A DNA stretch of 64,000 nt from Aestuariimicrobium ganziense. Lineage in GTDB: Bacteria; Actinomycetota; Actinomycetes; Propionibacteriales; Propionibacteriaceae. The notes under the pieces are model-generated. The model searched no databases and was not told where the DNA came from. It saw nothing but the letters and a program-made list of their open reading frames with translations. The stretch covers positions 124,001 to 188,000 of the forward strand of contig NZ_JACYIZ010000004.1 of NCBI RefSeq assembly GCF_015352975.1, in the 5' to 3' direction. The position numbers and the translations under genes are program-made. Below are positions 18,903 through 28,463 of this stretch, one piece after another; position 1 is the stretch's first letter, and every line of letters starts with the position of its first letter.

Positions 18903-19560
18903 TGTTGACCAGCCAACTGTCGGCGAGGTTGAGGTCGTGCAGGGTGTCGATGTCGATTCCCTCGCGCTCGTCCATCACGAACAGGCCGATCCGGCCACCG
19001 AGTCGGTTGCCCAGTTCGCGGTAGACCCAGGAGCGTGTCACGTAGACCGAACCGGTCTCGCGGTAGCGCAACTGGTCACGGCGAAGGTCCTGGCGGCGAG
19101 GGCGATGGGCGACGTCCCAGAGGGCCTGTGCGTCCGGTCCGTCGTGGGTCCACAGGAACGGCGGGTTCGGGACGACCCCGACGGTCGAGTCGTGGCCAGC
19201 CTCGGTGAACTCGTCGACCGCGCGCTGCAGGGTGCCAGGTAGCCTCACCGGCGAGGTGGCCTGCAGCAGCATCACCGCGTCTGCGGACGCCTCGGGGCAG
19301 GCATCCATGGCATGCAGCACCACGGGTTCGGTGGGGGTCTCGTCCCTGGCCAGGTCGGCCGGGCGGTGGACGATCCTTGCCCCTGCTGCGGCTGAGACAG
19401 CAGCGATCTCGTCGTCATCGGTCGAGACCACCACGGTCAGAGACGGCACGGCCAGCGCCTGCTCGATCGTCCAGACGATCAGCGGCTTGCCACCCACCTG
19501 CAGCAGGTTCTTGCGCGGAATGCCCTTCGACCCGCCCCGAGCCGGGATGACTGCCAGCAT
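18886..19560 (-). CDS. Acylneuraminate cytidylyltransferase (CMP-nonulosonate synthetase)
   Basis: 224 residues. The P-loop-like IPARGGSKGIPRKN is the diagnostic NeuA motif; VVSTDDDEIAAV, LLQATSPVR and the final MDEREGIDIDTLHDL also fit. It would activate a nonulosonic acid (sialic, legionaminic, pseudaminic or similar) as a CMP derivative. Its substrate would come from the NeuB-like fusion at 26214. It is co-transcribed with the upstream acyltransferase (9-bp gap) and overlaps the priming transferase. Some members of this family use KDO or other sugars, so the exact substrate is open, but the NeuB partner in the same cluster makes a nonulosonate likely. Confidence 0.88.
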   Translation of the reverse strand: MLAVIPARGGSKGIPRKNLLQVGGKPLIVWTIEQALAVPSLTVVVSTDDDEIAAVSAAAGARIVHRPADLARDETPTEPVVLHAMDACPEASADAVMLLQATSPVRLPGTLQRAVDEFTEAGHDSTVGVVPNPPFLWTHDGPDAQALWDVAHRPRRQDLRRDQLRYRETGSVYVTRSWVYRELGNRLGGRIGLFVMDEREGIDIDTLHDLNLADSWLVNNATSN

Positions 19561-19569
19561 GGCCGTGGA

Positions 19570-20655
19570 CTACCTCCTGGCGGCGCCCCCGCCCGTCGTC
19601 AGTTGCCGAACCCGGGGTGCAGCGAACAGCCACGGCACCCTGCGAGTGATCACGACCAAGAGTAGTGGTGCCGCCACGCCCAGCACTGTGCCCAGCAGCA
19701 CGTGAACGGTCACCTGTGAAACGCCGACCAACTCGAGCGCTATCCGGGTGCCGGCGGTGGCGAGGATGTGGGCGAGATAGATCGCCAGAGACTCCCGTCC
19801 GAGCAGGCTCAACGGCCCGGCAAGTCGTGCGGCCGTGGCTGCGCCGGCGGTCAGGGCCAACACCCCAGCGCTCAGCGCCGCGCTGCACAGCACTCCGAGG
19901 GCGACGCCGGCGGGCGTGATGGGGACGAGGCTCGCCACCGTCGGTGCCACCGCCGGGGTGAACAAGCCGAGGGCGACACCTGCGGCGGTGAGCGCAACGC
20001 CCCCGATCACCAGGCGTGTTGTTCCGACCGTGTCGAGTGCAGTCGTGAGTCGTCGCGCACCCACCCAACCGCCCAGAGCAAGGAAGACCAGGAGCGCCAT
20101 TCCGTCGACGAGGGTGTTGCCCGGGGCACGCCCCCAGGCTGCCAGTGAGGCAACGGCCAGCAGGGTCATGCCGACCCATCGCAGCGCTCCCGGACGCCAG
20201 GGGCGCGCCAGCACCACGGCCACCGTCGCGAGCATCAGCCATGGCAGGTACCACAGGTGCCCGAGTGGGCGCCACAGCGTGACGACGTCGCTCCACGTGG
20301 TGGGGGTGTTCTTGAGGCGACTCGTGGCGACCGAGAAGACCCCCATGATCACCGTCCAGACCAGGAAGGGCCACAGCAGTTGCCATTCGCGCTTCCTCAG
20401 CCAGTTCCACCGACCGGACTTCTCGACGGAAGCGCCCATGAAGGCCCCGGTGACGAACGCGAACAGCGGCAGATGGAAGAAGTAGACAACACGTTCACTG
20501 GCGAGCCCCAGTGCGCTCGAGGAGGTGACCAACCCAGCGGCCATCAGCCCGCGTACCACGTGGCCGAACACCACCGCGACGATCGCCACGCCACGGATCG
20601 CATCGACGCGATGGTCTCGCGACGTGGCCGTGGAGACGGTCGGTGGGGCAGACAT
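19570..20655 (-). CDS. Acyltransferase-3 family membrane protein
   Basis: 361 residues with about ten membrane helices. The opening HRVDAIRGVAIVAVVFGHV contains the R and H positions typical of acyltransferase-3 (OafA/WecH-like) enzymes, and FFHLPLFAFVTGAFMG follows as usual. These proteins add acetyl or succinyl groups to exported glycans or lipid-linked intermediates at the membrane. It is the first gene of a minus-strand unit with the cytidylyltransferase and priming transferase. It diverges from the BY-kinase gene. The acyl group and acceptor cannot be told from sequence. Confidence 0.86.
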   Translation of the reverse strand: MSAPPTVSTATSRDHRVDAIRGVAIVAVVFGHVVRGLMAAGLVTSSSALGLASERVVYFFHLPLFAFVTGAFMGASVEKSGRWNWLRKREWQLLWPFLVWTVIMGVFSVATSRLKNTPTTWSDVVTLWRPLGHLWYLPWLMLATVAVVLARPWRPGALRWVGMTLLAVASLAAWGRAPGNTLVDGMALLVFLALGGWVGARRLTTALDTVGTTRLVIGGVALTAAGVALGLFTPAVAPTVASLVPITPAGVALGVLCSAALSAGVLALTAGAATAARLAGPLSLLGRESLAIYLAHILATAGTRIALELVGVSQVTVHVLLGTVLGVAAPLLLVVITRRVPWLFAAPRVRQLTTGGGAARR

Positions 20656-20816
20656 GTCCCGATTGTCCCCCAGCGATGAGGGGTGCTGACAAGGCGCGCT
20701 GGAGGTGCCGCCAGCGGGTGGCTCGGCCCGTGCTGTGGAGCATCAGGTGGGTCGCTGCCTATACTCCTTGCACGGACTGCCTGCCGGGGGTGCGCCGATG
20801 ATGTGGGGGTTGCTGA

Positions 20817-22304
20817 GTGACGCTGCTTGATTTCGTGCGCCTCACACGGCACAACGTGGTCATCATCTTGTCGTTGGCCCTGATCGGCGGTGCGCTCGGG
20901 GCGGCCTACGCCTTGACCCGCCCCAGTCTCTACCAGGCCACCACGCTCGGCGTGGTGGTTGTGGGCTCAGGCGACCAGTACGTGTCGAGTACGGCAGCCC
21001 AGGAGAAGGCCGCTGCCTATGTCTCACTGATGGACACCACGGCTGTGTGGGCCCGGATCGGGAAGGACCCGGCCGTCGTCTCTCAGGCAGGTGCCGCGCA
21101 GGGGTCAGCCAGGGCAAGCGTGGTCGGTTCGACCAACATGATTCGCATCGTCGCCAGTGCTCCCACACCCGAGGGTTCGGTGACCCTGGCCAACGCTGCC
21201 ATGCGCGCCCTGTCAGCCGAGGCGTTCCGGCTGGAGTCCCTGAGCCCCAGCAAGGACGGCCTCAAGGAGGACCCGAACCGAGTCACCGTGCAGATCGCCC
21301 CCTACCAGCAGGCCAGCGGGGCAGGGCGCCTCGACACCTCGAACCTGCCGATCGCGGTGGGCGCAGGGCTCCTTGGCGGGCTGTTGTTGGGCTACCTGAT
21401 CGCTTTCACGCGCAAGCAACTGGACGTCAGGGTGCGCACCACCAAGGATGTCGAAGAACTCACTGGTCACAGTGTGCTGGCGGTCGTACCGGACACCAAG
21501 GAACTCGGCCAGCAGCGCACCGCCAAGGGGGAGAGCCAGAGCTTGGCTCTGGGGCCGGCTGGCGAGGCGCTCCGGCAGTTGCGGACGAACCTTCGCTACG
21601 TCAACGTTGACGATCCTCCTCGATCGATCGTGATCACCAGCGCGAACCCGGGTGAAGGGAAGTCGACCATCTCGTCGAACCTCGCCCGCTTGATGGCTCG
21701 ATCCGGGCAGAATGTCGTCCTGATCGACGCCGATCTGCGCAAGCCGGTGCAGCACAAGATCTTTGGTCTCGACAACGTGGTCGGTCTGACGCAGGTGCTA
21801 GCCGGCAGTATCGACCTCGAGGATGCGCTGAACCCCACCCCCGATGCTCGACTGCTCGTGCTGCCCTCTGGTCGTGTGCCCCCCAACCCCAGCGAGGTCG
21901 TCGGCTCGCAGCGCATGCGAGAACTGATCGAGACACTCAGCGAGGACTCCTTCGTCATCGTTGATGCCCCACCGGTGCTGGCGGTGACCGACCCCGGGCT
22001 GGTGGCGGCCGCCTGCGACGGCGTCATCCTGGTCTCGCGGGTCGGCAAGACCTACAAGGAGCAGATGCGCCTGAGCATGAAGCTGATGAGCCAGGTCGGC
22101 GCCACCATGTTCGGTACCGTGCTGCACCGCGCGCCCCGCAAGGCGTTGGGTTCGGTGGTCTATGGGGCCGGAGTCAGCGGGAAGTACCACTCCTACTACG
22201 GCAACTACTACGGCGACAAGAAGTCGCAGGGTGCGGCCGAGGTCATCGCGCCGGATCCCGACACCGAGAACGTGGACGAGGCTCCACGCCGAGCGCACGC
22301 CTAA
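20817..22304 (+). CDS. Wzz/CapA-like chain-length regulator fused to BY-kinase
   Basis: 495 residues. N-terminal part: one helix near 12-34, a periplasmic-type region, and a second helix at 177-196, the Wzz domain. C-terminal part: a BY-kinase with Walker A NPGEGKST (277-284), Walker A-prime LIDADLRKP (302-310), and Walker B FVIVDAPP. The tail has a tyrosine cluster, YHSYYGNYYGDKK (457 onward), the autophosphorylation site of this class. Such kinases control polymer length and export by cycling phosphorylation; the LMW phosphatase at 9958 is a candidate partner. The GTG at 20817 has TGGGGG upstream. A TATACT box at 20760-20765 may be its -10. It leads a plus-strand unit with the polymerase. 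Confidence 0.92.
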   Translation: MTLLDFVRLTRHNVVIILSLALIGGALGAAYALTRPSLYQATTLGVVVVGSGDQYVSSTAAQEKAAAYVSLMDTTAVWARIGKDPAVVSQAGAAQGSARASVVGSTNMIRIVASAPTPEGSVTLANAAMRALSAEAFRLESLSPSKDGLKEDPNRVTVQIAPYQQASGAGRLDTSNLPIAVGAGLLGGLLLGYLIAFTRKQLDVRVRTTKDVEELTGHSVLAVVPDTKELGQQRTAKGESQSLALGPAGEALRQLRTNLRYVNVDDPPRSIVITSANPGEGKSTISSNLARLMARSGQNVVLIDADLRKPVQHKIFGLDNVVGLTQVLAGSIDLEDALNPTPDARLLVLPSGRVPPNPSEVVGSQRMRELIETLSEDSFVIVDAPPVLAVTDPGLVAAACDGVILVSRVGKTYKEQMRLSMKLMSQVGATMFGTVLHRAPRKALGSVVYGAGVSGKYHSYYGNYYGDKKSQGAAEVIAPDPDTENVDEAPRRAHA

Positions 22305-22308
22305 CTCC

Positions 22309-23580
22309 GTGTCCGAGGCGGTCGAGGGCGAGCGAGGGTCAGCCAGTGCGTGGCGGGCCTTCGCGGAGCGGCTGCGTCCCGCAGATGCGTTCCTGTTCTC
22401 GCTGTTCCTGTTCGACCGCTTCCCCTTGATGCCCGGCTTTCCAGGGGGTGTTCCCCTGACAGCCTTCCTGTTGGTGGTCGCCTTCTTCCGCAAGCCGATG
22501 TACCGGGTACGTGGGATGGGCGTGCTCACACTGGGGCTGGCGATGCTGCTCGGCTACCTGGCCTTGGTCTCGCACCTGGCAGGAGTCGACCACACCAATC
22601 GCCTGATACGTATTGGCCTGCTGTGTGCACTGATCGTCACCGTGGCTCAGGGCCGCTTTCACCTCTATTCGGCTGTGGTGGGCTTGATGTTCTCGACCCT
22701 GGTGGTCAACATCTTGGCCTTCTACGCGGGACTGACCCCCAACCAGTACCCTCCCTACCTGACTGGCTGGTTCGGCGACAAGAACGTCGCTGGACTCTGG
22801 TATGTGGTGCTCTATGCGCTCGGTCTCTACGTGATCCGCCGGCCGCGCAACCTGATCGTGTGGACGGTGCTGATGGGCGGCGTGCTCTTCTTGACCGGCA
22901 GCCGGACCTCGATCTCGGCCTTCGTCGTGGCCGCGGTGTGGTTCCTGATGCGCAACCGACTCGTGTGGGCGCTGAGACTCGGGCTGGCTGGGGCTTTGGT
23001 CTACGGGCTGCTCTACGCCGAGGAGCGGCTGGCCCGGATCGGTGTCTTCTCCAACCGCTATCAGACCGACTGGTTCCGGTCGATGGTTGAAGCGGCCTCG
23101 CACGAGAAGGTGGCGGCTGCCCCCTGGTTCGGAATGGGGTTGACCACCGCAGTCGCCACCTTGCCCAATGGGCGTGTGGAGTTCTTTCACAACTCCTACC
23201 TCGCGCTGAGGGTCGAGGGGGGTTGGCCGATGACGATCCTCATCGTGGGGATGTTTGCCTTCGTGGGGGTTGGACTGTTGAGCCCCCGCGCCGTGGTGCC
23301 GCGACGGGTCAAGGCAGGCGAGGCTGCCTGCGGCGCCGTGATGGTCTGCGCCTGGAAGCTCGGCGAGGTCTTCTTCACCTCGGCCGCCGCACTGGCCCTC
23401 GGGTTCGCCATCTGGGCGCGCTTGGCCGTCCCCGTCGGGGAGCACCTCGTGAGAGGGGTCAGCGACGAGGTTCGCCAACTGCTGCTCAGGCCAGACGGAA
23501 GTGACCCAGACTGGGACGAGGAGACCGCTGCTGCCGCGCCGGTCGGTACGGGTCGTCAAGTCCCACGAGGAGAGCCATGA
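22309..23580 (+). CDS. O-antigen-ligase/Wzy-like polymerase
   Basis: 423 residues with ten or more hydrophobic helices. The large loop ends in [18 protein letters not shown], the H-N-x-x-L signature of the Wzy_C ligase/polymerase family, preceded by [13 protein letters not shown]. The GTG at 22309 follows the kinase stop by four bases; a longer open frame starting inside the kinase gene is out of phase with it and rejected. The C-terminal tail (about 390-423) is soluble and acidic. It probably polymerises repeat units on the outer membrane face. The stop overlaps the next gene as ATGA. Wzy-dependent export usually needs a Wzx flippase; here only an ABC-type flippase is seen. Confidence 0.82.
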   Translation: MSEAVEGERGSASAWRAFAERLRPADAFLFSLFLFDRFPLMPGFPGGVPLTAFLLVVAFFRKPMYRVRGMGVLTLGLAMLLGYLALVSHLAGVDHTNRLIRIGLLCALIVTVAQGRFHLYSAVVGLMFSTLVVNILAFYAGLTPNQYPPYLTGWFGDKNVAGLWYVVLYALGLYVIRRPRNLIVWTVLMGGVLFLTGSRTSISAFVVAAVWFLMRNRLVWALRLGLAGALVYGLLYAEERLARIGVFSNRYQTDWFRSMVEAASHEKVAAAPWFGMGLTTAVATLPNGRVEFFHNSYLALRVEGGWPMTILIVGMFAFVGVGLLSPRAVVPRRVKAGEAACGAVMVCAWKLGEVFFTSAAALALGFAIWARLAVPVGEHLVRGVSDEVRQLLLRPDGSDPDWDEETAAAAPVGTGRQVPRGEP

Positions 23581-24116
23581 GCCCGATCAGCACCATGCTC
23601 GAGAAGCTTGCCGGGTTGCGCTACCGCCGCGGCCAACTCATGACCCGACTCTTCTACAGCCGAGGCTTCGGTCACGTCGGCCGCGGTGCGGTGGTGATCG
23701 CGCCGATCATGCTGCAGGGCGTCAAGCGCATCCACATCGGCGACGGCACCCTGATCCGTGACGGGGCCTGGCTGGCCACCGAGGGCGAACGGGGCGAACT
23801 GCACATCGGCCACGCCTGCCACTTCGGCCACCGCCTGCACGTGCACTCCATCGACCCGGTCTTCATCGGCGACCGCTGCGTCGTCGCCGACAACGTGATG
23901 ATCACCTCGACCGACCACCAGCGCGGCAATCGCCACGCGGTCACCGGCAAAGGCGAGGTGCGCATCGGTGACGACGTGTTCATCGGCCAGAACTGCACCG
24001 TGCTCGGAGGAGTGACCATCGGCGACGGGGCAACAGTCGGGGCCGGAGCCGTGGTCACCAAGGACGTGCCGGCCGGCAGCGTCGTCGGTGGCATCCCGGC
24101 CCGGGTGATCGGATGA
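23577..24116 (+). CDS. Hexapeptide-repeat (left-handed beta helix) acyltransferase
   Basis: 179 residues. A run of imperfect hexapeptide turns covers residues 45-179 ([46 protein letters not shown]), ending in [20 protein letters not shown], the standard end of WbbJ/NodL-type acetyltransferases. The catalytic histidine is likely in TSTDHQRG. It would acetylate a sugar of the polysaccharide or a precursor in the cytoplasm. It overlaps the polymerase gene upstream and the glycosyltransferase gene downstream by four bases each, so it is part of one operon. Confidence 0.88.
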   Translation: MSPISTMLEKLAGLRYRRGQLMTRLFYSRGFGHVGRGAVVIAPIMLQGVKRIHIGDGTLIRDGAWLATEGERGELHIGHACHFGHRLHVHSIDPVFIGDRCVVADNVMITSTDHQRGNRHAVTGKGEVRIGDDVFIGQNCTVLGGVTIGDGATVGAGAVVTKDVPAGSVVGGIPARVIG

Positions 24117-25120
24117 GCACTCGTTCGATCCTGCTGGTCGCCCCCAGCTTCCCCGGCTACTGGCGCTCGATCGAGCGCGGCTTCGAAGACCTCGGCTACC
24201 GGGCCAGCACCCACTGCTACGACGCCGGCAGCAACGTCGAGAAGATCTACAACAAGCTGGCCTACGAAGTGCCCGGCAAGCTCAGAGGGCGCCCCCAGCA
24301 CATCTCGGCCGAGCGGGTCACCCGACGGGCGATCGCCGCGGTCAGGGCCGCGAAGCCTGACATCGTCCTGGTGATCAGGGGCGACTCGCTCACCGACGAC
24401 TTCTGGCAGGCCGTGGACGACCTCGGCGCGACGCGCCGCCTGTGGCTGTGGGACGAAATCCGACGGATGGAGCACTCCCTGGAGGCGCTCGCGGCCATGG
24501 GACCGTTGGCCACCTACTCCAAGGCCGATGCCGCCAGCCTGCGCGCTGCCGGGGCCGAGGTGGTGCACGTCCTGAACGCCTACGACCCCCACCGTCCGCT
24601 GCGTGCCCCACGCCCCACCGACGACATCACCTTCGTGGGCGCCCGGTTCGACTCCCGCGAAGCCGCCCTGACCCACCTGCACCAGGCGGGTGTGCCGGTG
24701 ACGGCTTACGGGCGGGACTGGTCAGCGCACCCGGTCGACCGGCTGCGCACCTTCCGCGTCGGCACCACAGGGCTTCCTGCCCACCGCGACATCAGCCTGA
24801 CCGAGGCCTGGGCGGTGATGCGCGACTCACTGGCCACCATCAACATCCACGGTGACCAGGACGGGTTCACCATGCGCACCTTCGAGGCTCCCGGTGTGGG
24901 GGCCGTGCAGCTGATCGACCGCCCCGACGTGGCAGACCTGTTCGAGCCCGAGAAGGAGGTGCTGGTCTTCCGAAACCACGACGAACTGCTCGACCAGACC
25001 CAACGGGTGAGGCGCGACACCACCAGGATGCGGGCGCTCAGGGAAGCCGGCGCCCGGCGAGCCCTGGCCGAGCACACCTTCACCCAACGTGCGCGGGTGG
25101 TGGAGCAGCTGTGGGTCTGA
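24113..25120 (+). CDS. CgeB-like glycosyltransferase (GT-B fold)
   Basis: 335 residues. The first half is a Rossmann-like domain ([30 protein letters not shown]). The second half matches the Glyco_trans_1_2 group: [15 protein letters not shown], then [30 protein letters not shown] and [17 protein letters not shown], where the glutamate in FEAP contacts the nucleotide sugar. CgeB-like enzymes act in spore-coat and envelope glycan assembly. It overlaps both neighbours, so it is translated in series with the acetyltransferase. Donor unknown. Confidence 0.8.
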   Translation: MSTRSILLVAPSFPGYWRSIERGFEDLGYRASTHCYDAGSNVEKIYNKLAYEVPGKLRGRPQHISAERVTRRAIAAVRAAKPDIVLVIRGDSLTDDFWQAVDDLGATRRLWLWDEIRRMEHSLEALAAMGPLATYSKADAASLRAAGAEVVHVLNAYDPHRPLRAPRPTDDITFVGARFDSREAALTHLHQAGVPVTAYGRDWSAHPVDRLRTFRVGTTGLPAHRDISLTEAWAVMRDSLATINIHGDQDGFTMRTFEAPGVGAVQLIDRPDVADLFEPEKEVLVFRNHDELLDQTQRVRRDTTRMRALREAGARRALAEHTFTQRARVVEQLWV

Positions 25121-26121
25121 TCCATCCGACCGACCTCGCCGCCTGGCAGCGATGGGAGCGCTCGCACCACCGTCTTCGTCAGGTCAAGGCGGCCGTGAAG
25201 AACCGGGTCAGACCTCATCCCGAGGCTCCGCTGCACCTGCATCACACCAGCGACCAGCCGCGGGTGCTGGTGGCCCTCGACGTCGCACGCGGCACCAGCG
25301 TCGACGCCCTGCTCGCCCCGCTCGACCATGTGGCAGCGCCTGCCGCGATCCTCACCCGCGGACCGCTCCCGGCCCATCTCACCAGACCCGGCTGGACGAC
25401 GCGCCCCCTCGCCGGTGTCGAGGAGTTGCCGCCGTCGATCTCCACCGTCCTGTCGGCGGGCAGCTTCGAGGCTGTCTCGTTGCCGGTGCACCGCTGGGCC
25501 AGTGGGCGAGGCGTGAGGTTCATCGTCGTCCAGCACGGCCTGCTCACCCCGTTCGCACCGCCTCTGCCGCCTGGCTCGACGGTGGCCGCCTGGACCGAGG
25601 GTGATGGGGAGTTCTGGCGCTCCGGACGAGGTGACGTCGATGTCGTCACAGTCGGGTCGCAACTGCTGTGGAAGGCGGCCACCGATCCGGTGTCCGCGCC
25701 AGCCGACGGCCCGGCGCTCTTCCTGGGGCAACTGCACGGCACTGAACTGCCGCGTCACTCCTATGCCCGCGCTGCCTGGGACTTCTGTCGGCGTGAGCAG
25801 GCGCTCTACCGTCCACACCCGGCCGAGGTCGACGTGGTGTCACGCGCGATCCACGTGGTGTGGCGCCGGGCCGGCATCACGTTCGACGACAGCGGCGTCG
25901 CGCTACGACAGAGGTCCCAGCCGGTGGTGTCGGTCTTCTCCACGGGCATCCTCGAAGCTGCCGCGCGTGGCCTGCCCGCGTGGGGGTTCCACCCCTCGCC
26001 ACCGCGCTGGGTCGAAGACCTGTGGCGCCGTGTCGGCATCCAACGCTGGGGAGACGCGCCCACACAGGCCCCAGCCTTCGCCCAGGAGCCCGCGCGCACC
26101 ATCGCCTCGCAGGTCGGGTGA
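25111..26121 (+). CDS. Probable GT-B-type capsule transferase, poorly characterised
   Basis: 336 residues, no membrane helix. The GTG at 25111 overlaps the preceding stop by ten bases. Two features recall GT-B capsule enzymes (KpsS, CDP-glycerol or polysialyl transferases): a VVQHGLLTPFAPP segment at mid protein and a YRPHPAEVD motif toward the C-terminus. In those families the R/K-x-HP-x-E motif binds the phosphate or CMP of the donor. Since the adjacent downstream gene makes a nonulosonic-acid-type sugar, this protein is a candidate for transferring the CMP-activated sugar. That is inference from motif and position; no family was recognised with certainty. Confidence 0.55.
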   Translation: MGLIHPTDLAAWQRWERSHHRLRQVKAAVKNRVRPHPEAPLHLHHTSDQPRVLVALDVARGTSVDALLAPLDHVAAPAAILTRGPLPAHLTRPGWTTRPLAGVEELPPSISTVLSAGSFEAVSLPVHRWASGRGVRFIVVQHGLLTPFAPPLPPGSTVAAWTEGDGEFWRSGRGDVDVVTVGSQLLWKAATDPVSAPADGPALFLGQLHGTELPRHSYARAAWDFCRREQALYRPHPAEVDVVSRAIHVVWRRAGITFDDSGVALRQRSQPVVSVFSTGILEAAARGLPAWGFHPSPPRWVEDLWRRVGIQRWGDAPTQAPAFAQEPARTIASQVG

Positions 26122-26213
26122 CAACACCCAACGCGCCCGTCAGCGCCGGTTCGGTATCGTGGCAGTGCCACAGGGGGCGGCGAGGTACGGGGGTCGAACA
26201 AAAGGGGGCCATC

Positions 26214-28463
26214 GTGGTGCTGGTGGATCGTCAGGTGGGGCCACTGGTCATCAACGGTTCAGAGTCGGTGCTGGCCGCGCTCACCAAGATCTCGGCCAAC
26301 AAGGCGCGCGTGCTGTTCGTCGCCGACTCGCACGGCCACCTGATCGGCTCGGTCTCCGACGGTGACGTGCGGCGCTGGCTGATCAGCGCCGAGACCACCG
26401 ACCTGAGTTTGCCGATCGACGGCGTGGCCAACCGAGGGGCCACGTGGCTGCCGTTCGGCACCGCACCCAGCGAGATCGCGGCCGCGCTGTCGAACCGGAT
26501 CACCCACATTCCCCTGCTCGACGAGCAGCGACGCATCGTCGCGATCGCCAGCGCCGACCGCCGCCACCTGCAGGTCGGCCGACATCGGGTCTCGGACGAG
26601 GACCCCGCCCTGCTGATCGCCGAGATCGGCAACAACCACCAGGGCTCGGTCGCGATGGCCACCGAGTTGGTCGACCTCGCCGTCGGCGCCGGGGCCGACG
26701 TGGTGAAGTTCCAGTTGCGCGACATGGAGGCGCTCTATCGCCAGAGCGGCGCCTCGACCGCCGGGGAGGACCTCGGCGCCCAGTACACCCTCGGGCTGCT
26801 GGCCAAGTACTCGTTGAGCGCAGAGCAGATGCTCGAGGTGTTCGCCCACTGCCGCGCACGCGACGTCGAGGTGATCTGCACCCCGTGGGACGCCCCCTCG
26901 GTGCGCGTGCTCGCCAACGACGGCATCCCCGCCCTCAAGGTGGCCAGCGCCGACCTGACCAACCACGCCCTGCTCGACGAGATGTTCGCCACCGGGCTGC
27001 CGCTGATCGTCTCGACCGGCATGTCGACCGAGCACGAGATCACCGAGGCCATCGGACTGCTGCGCTCGTCGGGCTCGCCCTGGGCGATGCTGCACTGCCA
27101 GTCGACCTACCCCGCGCCATTCAAGGACATCAACCTCAGCTACCTCACCCGGCTGCGCGAACTCACCGGCGGCCCGGTTGGTTACTCCGGCCACGAGCGC
27201 GGCTGGCACATCCCTCTGGCGGCGGTGGCCATGGGCGCCAGGATCATCGAGAAGCACTTCACTCTCGACCGCGGTCTGGAAGGCAACGACCACAAGGTGT
27301 CGCTGCTGCCGGCCGAGTTCGCCACCATGGCCGCCCGCATTCGCGAACTCGAGGAAGCCATGGGCAGCGATCGTCCGCGGTCGGTCTCGACCGGTGAGTC
27401 GATGAACCGGGTCACCCTGGCCAAGTCACTGATCGCAACCCGCCGCATCGAGGTGGGCCAGACCATCAGCGCCGACGACGTGGCCATCAAGTCCCCGGGA
27501 CGAGGACTGCAGCCCAACCGGCTGGGCGACCTGGTCGGCCGCAGGGCCCACCGGATCGTCGACGAGGGCGACTTCTTCTACCCCGGAGACCTCGCCGAGG
27601 TGGCGTCCGGGCCCCGCCCCTACAGCTTCCGCCGGCCCTGGGGCATCCCGGTGCGCTACCACGACTTCGCCCGCCTCACCGAGGTCGCCACCCCCGACTT
27701 CCTTGAGTTCCACCTGTCGCACAAGGACGTCGAACTCGGCGTGCACGAGATCTTCGCCGACACCAAGCTCGACATGGGCTTCACTGTGCACCTGCCCGAC
27801 CTGTACGACGGTGACTTCATCGTCAACCTGGCCAGCCCCGACGAGCAGGTCTGGGAGCGATCGATCGTCGAGATGCAGCGGGTGGTCGACATCACCCGCA
27901 GCCTGACCGAGCACTTCACCGTCGACCAGGCGCCGATCATGATCGCCACCATGGGCGGCTTCACCGCCGACAGCTTCGTCGAGCCGGGCGCCCGTCCCGC
28001 GATGTATGCCCGCATCGCCCAAGCCCTGGAACGCATCGACGCCTCCGAGGTGCGGATCACGGCCCAGACCCTGCCGCCGTTCCCGTGGCTGATGGGTGGC
28101 CAGCAGTACCACAACCTGTTCATGGCGCTCGACGACACCGTGGAGTTCTGCGAGCAGTACGGGCACCGGCTCACCCTCGACACCTCCCACTCCAAGCTGG
28201 CCGCCAACTTCACCCGACGCCCCTTCTCGGAGTACGTGGAGCGCCTCGCCCCCCACACCGAGCACCTGCACCTGGTCGACGCCGAGGGCGTCGACGGTGA
28301 AGGCCCCCAGGTGGGGGAGGGCGAGATCGACTGGCCGCTGCTGGCCCAGCAACTCGACGACGGGTGCCCCGGCGTCGGCTTCATTCCCGAGATCTGGATG
28401 GGGCACACCAACAACGGGGAAGGGTTCTGGACTGCCCTGGAGCGGCTCGAGGAGTGGTTCTGA
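26214..28463 (+). CDS. NeuB-family nonulosonate synthase fused to CBS pair, SAF and TIM-barrel domains
   Basis: 749 residues in four parts. Residues 8-122: a CBS pair (LFVADSHGHLIGSVSDGDV, ITHIPLLDEQRRIVA). 133-385: a NeuB synthase barrel with AEIGNNHQG at 136-144, STGMSTEHE and H348-FTLDR...GNDHKVS. 400-460: a SAF domain. 475-749: an AP-endonuclease-2-type TIM barrel with EFHLSHKDVEL, TLDTSHSKL and IPEIWMGH. NeuB enzymes condense phosphoenolpyruvate with an amino sugar to make a nonulosonic acid. The GTG at 26214 follows AAAGGGGG at good spacing. CBS domains usually sense nucleotides, so feedback control is likely. No NeuC-type epimerase is in the window; the TIM-barrel part might supply a missing isomerase step, which is inference. 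Confidence 0.88.
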   Translation: MVLVDRQVGPLVINGSESVLAALTKISANKARVLFVADSHGHLIGSVSDGDVRRWLISAETTDLSLPIDGVANRGATWLPFGTAPSEIAAALSNRITHIPLLDEQRRIVAIASADRRHLQVGRHRVSDEDPALLIAEIGNNHQGSVAMATELVDLAVGAGADVVKFQLRDMEALYRQSGASTAGEDLGAQYTLGLLAKYSLSAEQMLEVFAHCRARDVEVICTPWDAPSVRVLANDGIPALKVASADLTNHALLDEMFATGLPLIVSTGMSTEHEITEAIGLLRSSGSPWAMLHCQSTYPAPFKDINLSYLTRLRELTGGPVGYSGHERGWHIPLAAVAMGARIIEKHFTLDRGLEGNDHKVSLLPAEFATMAARIRELEEAMGSDRPRSVSTGESMNRVTLAKSLIATRRIEVGQTISADDVAIKSPGRGLQPNRLGDLVGRRAHRIVDEGDFFYPGDLAEVASGPRPYSFRRPWGIPVRYHDFARLTEVATPDFLEFHLSHKDVELGVHEIFADTKLDMGFTVHLPDLYDGDFIVNLASPDEQVWERSIVEMQRVVDITRSLTEHFTVDQAPIMIATMGGFTADSFVEPGARPAMYARIAQALERIDASEVRITAQTLPPFPWLMGGQQYHNLFMALDDTVEFCEQYGHRLTLDTSHSKLAANFTRRPFSEYVERLAPHTEHLHLVDAEGVDGEGPQVGEGEIDWPLLAQQLDDGCPGVGFIPEIWMGHTNNGEGFWTALERLEEWF

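Noticed and set aside
24706..25818. A 370-codon minus-strand open frame across the CgeB-like and next gene
   Set aside because: It spans the junction of two well-supported plus-strand genes and shows no motifs or start signal.
25860..26213. Upstream extension of the NeuB fusion by 118 codons
   Set aside because: It would overlap the preceding gene; the GTG at 26214 has a ribosome site and gives the CBS domain a natural start.
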